Part shown: piece after piece, positions 45,023-54,282 of the stretch
Numbering within the stretch: the first letter of the stretch is position 1
Layout of the letters: each line of letters begins with the position of its first letter
Assembly (NCBI GenBank): GCA_950295325.1
Contig: OX485805.1
Coordinates: forward strand, 54,708,758-54,772,757
Reading direction: 5' to 3'
Length of the DNA: 64,000 nt
Source: Polytrichum commune
Taxonomy: Eukaryota; Streptophyta; Polytrichopsida; Polytrichales; Polytrichaceae
Made by a program: the position numbers and the translations under genes
The notes under the pieces: generated by a model
What the model was told of the DNA's origin: nothing
The model's database searches: none
What the model saw: only the letters and a program-made list of their open reading frames with translations

Positions 45023-48000
45023 TCTTCATCCTCCCTTAGCGCCGCCGTGATTGCATCGTGGGAGGTTGAGGCGGTCGCCGTCACCTCCGGGGGCAATGGA
45101 CTTCCCGCCGGCGTTGGGTGTGGCGCTGTTTGGTGGGAAGGCCCTCCTTGGTACATGACTGGAGGTGGGGGCTGTGAGGGGTATCCTCCAGGGGGGAAGG
45201 GGTAAGGTTGCTGGACCGGCGCAAAGAAGCTCTGCATGTTTCTGAGCATCTCGAAGATGGCGTCAGTTTTGACCGCTGATTCCCTCAGCTGCTCTTGCAG
45301 CCTGGCCAGATGCTTGGCGCTTTCCTCCTGGGCTGCAGCCATTTCCTCCTTCATCTTCGCCTCCAGCTTGGCGTTGAGCTCAGAGACGGTAAGCGCCTCC
45401 TCCTTCACCCGCTTGTTCTTGTCGTAGTCCACCCCAAGCTCGGCCATGATGTCCATGTCCCCCTCGTCCTCGTCGGAGACCTCGATGATTGCTCCCGGCG
45501 GCAACTCCACGTAGGGAGTCTTCTTCATCCTCCTCCTCGTGTTGCGGAAGAGGTCCAAAGATGGACGCGAGCGTTGGTCGAGGATGTCCAGGGTTTCCAT
45601 CTTCGGAACCACGGCGGGCCTTGGAGACTGTGACGTCGAGCATCCGCCTGGCGTTCCGAAAGGCTCCGCAAGAGACGTTCGCGCGGGGAGGAGGTCCAGG
45701 GTTGTCCCCGCGGACGACCTTGTATAACCACCCGGAGTCCCTTGAGGGTCGGGAAGATCTGTCGTTGGCGGCAAGATCCGAAGCGGGGGTACGTCGAAGG
45801 ACTGCAGAATGGCGTCCACGTTGGCGGAGGGGGCGGGCTCGTCGTCCTCTGAATCGTGGAGTGGTATGCCCTCGTCGGCGGGCATACTGAAGTCCATCCT
45901 TGGGACAGAGATGTCCTTGAGGTCCATCGTCGACGCCTTCGCACGGTGGATCTTGAAGTCTTCTTCGTCGATAGCGTCAACGAAGGTGTTGACTACGAGA
46001 CCCATCATCTGTGAGAAGAGAGCAATAAGGTCAGAAAATACGAACGCACGTTCGTAAACATCAAAGCGTGGCGTGCAACGAGTTTCAAGCATTACATTAC
46101 GAAGGGGGTTATGTTTACGAACGAGCGTTCGTAAACATCAATGCGTCACGTGCAGCGACTTTGAAACAATGCGTTGAGAAGTTGGTTAACTTTACGAACG
46201 AGCGTTCGTAAATGGAGTCTGGACAACTTACCATGGCCGCATACATGAATTTGGAGCCTCCACATACGTTGTATACCGTCTCTCCACTTATAACCAGACT
46301 CTGCAATATAGAGACGTAGAACTCCATCCTGAGTTCCATGGCGGGGAAGATGGTGTAGAGGGTCTCTTGCAGCAGATCCTTGGGAGGGGGATGCGGGATG
46401 CTGTAGATTTTCTTGAACGTGTTGTTCGCCTTGATAGGCGGTCGCCCATCCCTAAGCTCATTGTACGTCAAGAAAATCAGGCTGACCGCTCCCACCTGCT
46501 TGTTGCCCCTGGCCTCGTTGATGGCCACGATCCCCTCCGTCTTCGCTGGCACGTACGTGCTGTGGAAGATGCTGTACTCGAATTTGATCTTCTGCTCGTA
46601 CAGCTCTGTGACGACCGACAGCTTCTCCTGTTCGACTATCCACAGCCAAACGTGTGGCTCCCTCATGGCCGGCGATTTGAACTCCATGAACTTGGCCATG
46701 AAGGGGTTGTAGAAGGGAATGTCCTTCCCCCCTGCCTTGACGCACCCGGGATCCCCCTGAAATCGATCAGGGCAAAAGAGCAACCCCGTTGATCCTCCCT
46801 CACCTCGGCCCTGCTTATGGTGCCGTCCCACTTGGAAAATGTGACCCTCTCCACGCCGGAGGTCATCACGCAAAACCTTGCCACCCCTTCGAATGTGGCG
46901 TTCCTCTTCCTCTCCAAAAATTGTATGTACAACATTACCTCGTGGGGATCCGTGTCGGTTTTCTTAGTCCTTTTGTTCCCCTTCAACTTCAAAACCGAGG
47001 CGTGCTCCTTGACCAGACTGCGCATGGAGGCTCCGTTGATGTTGTAGTCGACCTTTAACAATTGCCATTGCGGCCAGTTGATGTCGCCGTCGACTTCAAA
47101 GATTTTGTACTCTGGTGCGAGTACGCTCAATTTTCTCATGGCAGCAGTCTTCAGCTTCCGGTGGTCACACCACTCCTTGATAGAGTACGTGCCGGGCTTG
47201 TGCTTTGGCCTCTTCAAAAAGATCTTGGGATAGGGAAGGTTTCTTCCCACGGTGTTCCCAAGAACATGAATCGCACACCTCTTCAGCTCTGACTCCGTTA
47301 ATCCCTGGAGGTGTCTAAAGAACTCCCTCAGTAGTGGGGGCGCCTCACCGGTTTTTTCCGTGCTGTACTTCTCCTCGGTGTCGGGATTGACCAAATCGCC
47401 CGAGCTGTGTGCATCAAAAAACTGTGTCCACAAGTCCCAGGTGTCCCTGTTGCAGCAGATCAGTCTGAGCTCACCCTTCAGCTCAAGCACTGACTTGGTG
47501 GTGGTGGACTTCATATCGATGGAAGAGAACTTGTCTACCATCGCATCGCAAAATGCCTGCACAAAACAAGATGTCAGTGTTGCACATAATACGAACGCAC
47601 GTTCGTAAATTGAGTATGTAATTGAAGTTTTCATGAATCTAACACTTTACGAACGTTCGTTCGTAAACTCACCTTCCATTGGGGAGACTGGTTCTTGGCG
47701 TTCTCCCTTTCCTTTGGTGGGCATCCGTGTGCCACCCAGACGTCTCTGGCAGCCACTATGTTAGCCGCCCACGAAGCCTCGAACGCCTTGATTTTGTTCC
47801 CCGAGTTCAGGAAGGTTGAAATCTTGCGCAACTTGTCCCAATCGTCCGACCAGACCAAGAACGCCTTCCAGTACCGCAGGTCAGCCTTCAGCTCGTGCTG
47901 GAAGTTGTCGTCCTTGAGGATCTGTTGCGATGCCTCCAAGCTGTGCTGACCATCTATAATCCAGAATTCTCCATTCTGGATTCGCGGCCAATCCACCTCT

Positions 48001-48965
48001 GTCGGTCGGGATGTCAGCCCCTTGGGCATGACGCAGACTGTCTGTCTATCCCACTTGACGTTATTCATGAGGTTGTTTATCTGCCACTTCACCCCACCGC
48101 TCTCGCGAGACCTTACCACCCACTTGTTGGGTGACTTTTCGCACTTGAAGCAGTCCACGTTGAACGTGAAGTGGCGCCCCATGGGCCAGCAATCCTTCGA
48201 GTAATTATTGAAATCTCGTAGGATCTTCGTTGCCTTCACCGCATCTGGATTCTCACCCTTCTTTAAAGGGGTTGGCATCACGGGAGGAGAGCTCACCTCA
48301 GCGCCCTCTGTTACCCCAGACCTCTCCATTTCGTCCCGGGACCTCTTCGATGGCGTGGAATGACGGCTGGGACCCTCCGTCACCCTGCTCGCGGAAGGCA
48401 CCGGCTTGGGTGCACTTCTCGATCCTCCTGCCCCGGATGCGGATGGTTTCCGTGGGCTCTTCTTCTTCTTGTTGGCTTCCGCGACCGCGCTATTGTACTT
48501 GGAGATATTCAAGGAGAGCGCGGCCAACTTCCTTGCTGTCCAGTACGAGCTCAGGGCGTACTTCGTGAAGAGGTCCTTGAGGAAGTGTTTGGCATCAGCC
48601 ACTACGTTATTTTCCGCGTATGTGTAGGAGAAACTATGTCTCCTGTACTCCAACAATAGGTTAATGTGATCCTTCTTGTTTTTCATGTCTAGAATCACAT
48701 AATCTCCTTGTGCCTCAATTGATTCTACTTCCCAAGTCTTCATCTGCACCCATTGCTCTGGCTGGTCCGGCGTCGTTTCCAGCTCGTATGTGAAGCGAAG
48801 ACAGAAAAAACCGTCTGATGTCTTCTCTGGCAGTGCCGTCCATTCCCCTATGAAGTCCTCCTTGGGGACATAATTATCGTTTCCGTTGGGGTCGGACACT
48901 GACTCTGGTAGTTGATCTATCTGCACTGCGAACATCTCAATGGCGCTTCTGCTCGGTCTGGCCAT
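44605..48965 (-). CDS. Element B main gene: ParB/DGQHR-like exon, conserved unknown exon, acidic coiled-coil exon
   Basis: Three exons with clean GT/AG junctions, all phase 0. Exon 1 (48965-47673, 431 codons) starts MARPSRSAIEMF and has a Lys/Ser-rich linker, a possible Cys pair (NVDCFKCEKS) and FWIIDGQHSLEASQQIL, resembling the DGQH motif of ParB/DndB-like proteins. Exon 2 (47556-46232) is conserved in element A but of unknown fold (KFSSID, FFRHLQGLTE, IDFRGIPGAS, VWLWIVEQ). A 1-nt loss in a C-run near 46733-46739 breaks its frame, and this could be a sequencing error. Exon 3 (46008-44605) is acidic, with a SEDDEP patch, a Glu/Ala-rich coiled coil and a Pro-rich tail. Introns 47557-47672 and 46009-46231 carry palindromes. 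It probably continues or pairs with the HAD exon at 43982. Confidence 0.65.
46037..46212. repeat. B-type palindromes (3 copies) in the exon 2/exon 3 intron
   Basis: 46037-46058 (spacer CA), 46114-46135 (AG) and 46191-46212 (AG), filling about 30 percent of the 223-bp intron. Spacing is 77 bp start to start for both intervals. Confidence 0.92.
47588..47667. repeat. B-type palindromes (2 copies) in the exon 1/exon 2 intron
   Basis: 47588-47609 (spacer CA) and 47646-47667 (TT). The second overlaps the end of the GTGAGT splice donor of exon 1 by one base. The corresponding intron of element A carries three A-type palindromes, one just after the donor. Confidence 0.92.
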
Positions 48966-48995
48966 CTGCAGAGCACATAAACATTTAGTATTGTG

Positions 48996-49563
48996 TTTAC
49001 GAACGAGCGTTCGTAATTGACAAAGCAAATCATATACACTAATCATTGAACTCTGGCTATGGATACCCGTGAGAAGTTGTAATGATGTCTTCGCTGATTT
49101 CATTTACGAACGATCGTTCGTAAAGAATGTGGTTGCTAAGGTGTATTTGACACAAGTTTACGAACGTGCGTTCGTATTGTTTCTAAACAAGTCCACGAGT
49201 CGTCCAGGGTTATCTAATTTCCATGAGGGTTGTTCGAATTTCCATGAGCATCTTCTAAATAGGTGAATTAATACTTTAGTTCTTATTTACGAACGTGCGT
49301 TCGTAAATAATGCTACTTGGGAATGCAGACAATTACCATGAAGGGTTTGGTATATTGTTATAGTTTGTGATTACGAACGTTCGTTCGTATTTTTGTATGT
49401 GTAATTGGATTTGAGGATTTTCTGATGTACAGGGTATAGACGAATATACGAACGTGCGTTCGTAAAAATGGAGGGTGAGGTGCGTATTTATGAACGCACG
49501 TTCGTATATGTTTGTGGGGTAAGGCATGTATTCACGCCACATTTACGAACGAACGTTCGTAAA
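48996..49563. repeat. B-type palindromes (8 copies) upstream of the main gene
   Basis: 48996-49017 (AG), 49103-49124 (AT), 49157-49178 (TG), 49286-49307 (TG), 49370-49391 (TT), 49445-49466 (TG), 49487-49508 (CA) and 49542-49563 (AA). The last is perfect over all 22 bases. They occupy the 600 bp immediately 5' of the minus-strand gene. The sequence TCTGCAG directly before its ATG also fits a splice acceptor, so part of this block may be a 5' intron. Confidence 0.93.
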
Positions 49564-49616
49564 TGTGGTCATCTGGGATTAGGAAATGGTATATTTATTT
49601 ATGTACATATATATCC

Positions 49617-49642
49617 GTACATATACGTATACGTATATGTAC
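49617..49642. repeat. Perfect 26-bp AT-rich palindrome
   Basis: Half-site GTACATATACGTA followed directly by its complement with no spacer, 54 bp after the last B-type palindrome of this block. It lacks the ACGAACG core and so is a separate structure. Confidence 0.85.
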
Positions 49643-50009
49643 ATATGCGTATAAATGTTGGTATGAATGTTGCAATCTGGCATTGTTCATGATCCTGCAA
49701 CTCGTGATCAGATTGATGAAACACAAGTGAAAAATGGAATCAGAACAAAATTGCGAGTCAGTGATTGATAGTTCAGAATGAAGAGGAAAGTGTTATTTCA
49801 TACAAAACATGACATACCTCATAATGCAGAAAACAAATCACAAGGAATTCATCAAACAACAATTTCAGATTGTGAAGGAGTGATTTGTAAAGGAAACCTG
49901 TACTCACATTGAATTGTTGCACACAAATCCTCCTGCCTTCACTTTGTCACACTCTCAAGCCTTCACAACTTATATGCAAATCCTACACAAACCCTGATGT
50001 ACACAACTC

Positions 50010-50345
50010 ACAAGCTTCACAAAACTCAAGCTTTCTGAAGCTCTCAAGCTCTCAAGCTCTCAAGCTTTCCAAATCTCTGAAGCTCTCAACCTTTCTGAAA
50101 CTCTCAACCTCTCAACCTCAAACTCAAGCTCTCAAGCTTTCTAAAACTCAAGCTCTCAAGCTTTCTAAAACTCTAAACCTCTCAAGCTTTCTAAAACTCT
50201 CTACCTCTCAAGCTTTCTATAACTCTCAAGCTCTCAAGCTTTCTAAAACTCTAAACCTCTCAAGCTTTCTATAACTCTCAACCTCTCAAGCTTTCTATAA
50301 CTCTCAACCTCTCAACCTTTCCTACTCTCAAGCTTTCCTATTCTC
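50010..50345 (+). repeat. CTCAAGCT/CTCAAGCTTTCTAAAA repeat array
   Basis: More than twenty degenerate units built from CTCAAGCT, CTCAACCT and TTTCTAAAAC. Open frames here are translation artefacts of the repeat (LKLSxxLKLS). Confidence 0.85.
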
Positions 50346-50539
50346 AAGGTTCTGACAACACAACAAAACAACATTCACAATGAGGCTCTAAAATTGGCAA
50401 GGGCTTCGCCGCACCTAAGAGCTCCTCTCCTCCTCTGCTCCAAATGACAAATGAGGAGGAGAGAGAGGGGCGCGGGGAGGTAGCCGGCGCCGCTAGGGTT
50501 TCCAAGCGGTGGCCACGTGGCTAGTGGCCACTGGCGAGG

Positions 50540-50800
50540 GCTGGGATGGGGGAGGGGGAGGGGGATGTGGGATGGGGAGGGGGAGGGGGAGGGGGAGGGG
50601 GATGGGGATGGGGATGGGGATGGGAATGGGGAGGGGGAGGGGGATGGGGAGGGGGAGGGGGATGGGGATGTGGATGGGGAGGGGGATGGGAGGGGATGGG
50701 GATGGGAATGGGGATGGGAGGGGAGGGGATGGGGAGGGGATGGGATGAGGATGGGATGAGGATGGGATGGGAGAAGGGGAGGGGGAGGGGATGGGGATGA
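50540..50800 (+). repeat. GGGGAT/GGGGAG minisatellite, strand-asymmetric G-rich
   Basis: About forty hexamer units of GGGGAT or GGGGAG, so the plus strand has runs of four or more Gs throughout and the minus strand is pyrimidine-rich. Such sequence can form G-quadruplex or triplex DNA. Open frames in it are artefacts. Confidence 0.9.
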
Positions 50801-51203
50801 GGGGATACCATGGGGACATGGAGGGATGAGGGTTCAGGAAAAATGAAATAGGAGATGGGAGGAGCTTAGTTTAGGGACATAAATTTGACTTTCCGTATCC
50901 CCTTAGTACCTCGACATATGGATTCCTTGTAAACATATTTTAGAAAAGTATGTTCAGATAATTTGTATTTAACAATTCATGTCATTTAGTAGGTTTTCGA
51001 TGAAGAATCCACCCCCAAGATGCAAATGTCGTTTTCATGAACGAGACATCTTTAAAGTTCTTCAATGGTTCCTCAAATAAATATTACATATATAAATGAC
51101 TCAATTTAAATTGTGGAGAGGGGCTATCTGATTCTCCACAAGAGGTGGATGAAAATTCAATTTTCAATACGATGTCATTAATTTCATGAGGTGTTAGCTT
51201 GAA

Positions 51204-51556
51204 CCACCCTTAATATGATATTTAGTGTTAGATACTCTAAATACAAACGCATAGTACACTAAATATCACTAACCCTATGAAGGTAACTACTATTCATTGC
51301 GAACTCAAACACTTAATTTCAACTATAATGGTAATATGTGGATGTCGCATGCACAAATTTTGTGTAAGGAAATTAATATGAAAAAAACAATTAACAATGA
51401 TAAAAGCATAAAGGACATGGTAGTAGGAAATGTGGTGGCCCATTTAATATGTCCAACACTAATTATCAAATAATTGAAATTTAGTGTTGACCATGATAGC
51501 GTAACAACACTATATTATACAATCAAACACTAAATATCATATTTAGTGTAGTGTAT
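51204..51556. mobile_element. MITE with palindromic CACTAAATAT ends
   Basis: The right end reads CACTAAATATCATATTTAGTG, itself a near-palindrome, followed by TAGTG. The left end TTAATATGATATTTAGTGTT is its inverse. About 350 bp. Relatives are at 14496-14798 and near 21390-21500. No target duplication could be fixed. Confidence 0.65.
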
Positions 51557-51739
51557 TTTAGCCATGTGGTCACATGTTTTGCTAGTAGTATCAATTGATA
51601 GTATGAGCTTCCCATAAATTAAGTTAGTGCGATATGGATTATTTAGGAGTCGATATTGTTTGTGTATATAATGCATTGAAGTAACGATCTAAACCCTAAG
51701 CCCGCAAACCACATAGACAACTATTTCACAAACTCTATA

Positions 51740-51771
51740 CCCTAACCCCAAACCCTAAACCCTAAACCCTA
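51740..51771 (+). repeat. Short interstitial telomere-type tract
   Basis: Three to four CCCTAAA-type units (CCCTAACCCCAAACCCTAAA and two more). CCCTAAA is the plant telomere repeat. The tract is short enough to be incidental or an end-repair trace. Confidence 0.7.
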
Positions 51772-53083
51772 CATCTTTTTATCTTACCAACCTTTCTTAT
51801 ATATGGCCATGTTGTGGTCTATGCGCATCATGTCAAAATGGTCTACCAATGTTGGTTCGATTGGAAATTGCTTTATTTGGGTCATAGCAACTATAATAAT
51901 CTAGACTCATGCCAATAATTGTCATTTTGATATAAAACATTGGTTTAGGGGGTGAAGAGTGAATTTTGAAATGCTAGCCCTTTCACCTTAATAGTTTTGA
52001 GTGCAATTTGATCACACAATACACACTTAGTCTTATTATAACATGAATGGTTTAAGACTTCAACTTAAATCAACAGTTAAGCTATGGTCATGCACATACT
52101 TCTTGTTGCAAATAATACAAATATATAATTGTAAGTGCATACTATTGTATGCACCATTCCAAATTAGTTATCCATTTCCACACCATGGTGGACCTAAAGT
52201 GAATTTCCAATAGGACGTCAAGTCATTTAATTAGGTGTCAACTTGAACTAACGATCGAATACTAGTGCATTAAACTTTAATTTTCACCAATGATGAATTG
52301 CAACAATGATTCATATTAATATGGGCCGATGTTTGGTGAGCCTCCAGTTCCAAATGTCCTCAATCTACCTAGCACAAGCCATTATGGATTAAGCGACTTT
52401 TTATTGGTATTCATGCACTTGGTGACCATATTACAAGCATTTTTTTTATGTGAATCATATGATACCTACAATTTTAGGAGATTCCACAATATGTTCTTAG
52501 CCACTCTTACCTCATTGTGTGTGTGAATATATATATCACTTAGACCTTCATCAATTCACTTGGACTTCACACCTTAGTCGCAAATAATTTAATACTCAAT
52601 GTTAACCCATCAACCCATATATATATATAATATAATAACCCATATATAAAATAGTAAAATAGTAAAATATACATATATATACATATAAATATAGACATAT
52701 AGACATATTTTCGTGCGACCTTGGTAACAACTAAGGTGTGCGACGGATTTATAGATTTACAATATGTTGCGTGCACGCAAGACATGTTCCATACATAATG
52801 CTATTTATATATTGCGCATGGATGGAATGGCATATTGTTAGGTCAAAGTAGGCGGCGGGAATCCGCTTTTTAAATAGCATCCAAGGGATTTTGAACCATC
52901 GGGGGGAAGGTACTTAAAGCTCTTCCCCCCCACAGAAGAGCTCTTTTCTGCGGCACATCCAAGTGTGCGCTCCACAGACCTGACTGGAACGCGCTCAAAC
53001 CATTTTCTTGTGCGCCAACCCTACACCTCCCAGGTCCACTACAGACTGCACATACCCGTATATACCGCCGCAAATACCGGACG

Positions 53084-54187
53084 TTTACGAACGCACGTTC
53101 GTAAACGTGAGTTGGTAGCACATGTACATATAGGTACATGCACATACACAATAGGTACATCGATATGATGTGAGTTGTTTACGAACGTGCGTTCGTAAGT
53201 TGATCACAACCGTACTCGACATTGAGTTCCTTATAGACAGAACTAGGCACGAAAATTGTGTCGATGATATACGAACGTACGTTCATATATCTACCTTCAA
53301 GACCCAGACGCGCATGAGTTCCCGTGTAACCGTTTTCTCCAACGGAACATCTGGTGATGGGATATTTACGAACGTGCGTTCGTAAATATCACCTGGGATT
53401 ATTTTTCAAGAATCCAAAAAACATTCCTTAATTTATACACTTCAGTGCATTGGCCACGTTAACAATATGCAAGTTAAATACGAACGAGCGTTCGTATTTC
53501 TCACTACCGTTTGTGTCCGCGGAGAATTATGTTAGTTGAATTTTACGAACGCACGTTCGTAAATATCACCTGTCCACCGTCCACGCATCCACCAACAGGC
53601 CTGTTGACGCAAGCATGTGTAGAGGACTACACCGTGTTTATGATAGATACGAACGCTCGTTCGTATCTATGCAATCATGATTTAGTGATAGATGTCGACT
53701 GTCATTTTCCACTGGTTATTGGATTTCATGTTTCCCTGTAACGTGGCTATAGATATCTCTATTCGGACGTGTCCAATCATTTTTTCCAAACACTGTCGCG
53801 GCTGTGACATACAGATGATCGGTCGTTTGCATCCGCCCTTAAGTTTCGGCTGGAACTTACGAACGATCGTTCGTAAACACTCGCCCATCAAATATGATGC
53901 TTACTGCATGTGGATAAAGTGGCAAGTATATTTTAGGTGCTCTTATAATATGTCCCATTTAGATTTTATTGTATATTGGATTGATATTTTCGTCCGCGCG
54001 TTCGTGAATATATGTGCTTGTGTTGTCCCTTGGTGGTGGACAACCCTTCCAATGTTTTATTGGCGACTCGACCCAAAGCCCTTCACGGGTAATATATATC
54101 GGAATGGGGTTCCGTTGTGCAGGGACGTTTGAGTCCCGTGTAGGATTTGCATGTCATCGGGCTGTTGTCGAACGCACGTTCGTCTTC
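53084..54187. repeat. B-type palindromes (10 copies) upstream of the transposase-like gene
   Basis: 53084-53105 (CA), 53178-53199 (TG), 53268-53289 (TA), 53365-53386 (TG), 53477-53498 (AG), 53542-53563 (CA), 53646-53667 (CT) and 53856-53877 (AT), plus two decayed copies near 53989-54010 and 54166-54187. Spacing ranges from 65 to 210 bp. The last ends about 95 bp before the first Met of the transposase-like gene. Confidence 0.92.
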
Positions 54188-54282
54188 ATATGTGAGGTCC
54201 CGCAACGGTGTGGCGAGAGTTGTTTGTGATTTTTGAGCCATATATGTAGGCATATCTCGTATCCGCTTTTGTATGCATTGCG

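Larger units (their letters stand above)
48966..54282. promoter_or_regulatory. Divergent intergenic region between the two element B genes
   Basis: A 5.3-kb spacer separates the minus-strand main gene and the plus-strand transposase-like gene. Palindromes cluster at both ends, next to each gene, and are absent from the middle, which holds a 26-bp palindrome, two simple-sequence arrays, a MITE and AT-rich DNA. The arrangement fits two promoter-proximal regulatory blocks. No TATA box was assigned. Confidence 0.4.

Noticed and set aside
50493-50819. Long open frames on both strands of the G-rich minisatellite
   Set aside because: They are translations of GGGGAT/GGGGAG hexamers (Gly/Met or Pro/Ile/Ser repeats) with no non-repeat sequence.
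51740-51771. A real telomere or subtelomere
   Set aside because: Only three to four CCCTAAA units, with ordinary sequence on both sides.
44114-54187. The 22-bp palindromes as a CRISPR array or bacterial operator set
   Set aside because: Spacing is irregular, the gaps are gene sequence, and the context is clearly plant nuclear DNA with spliced genes.
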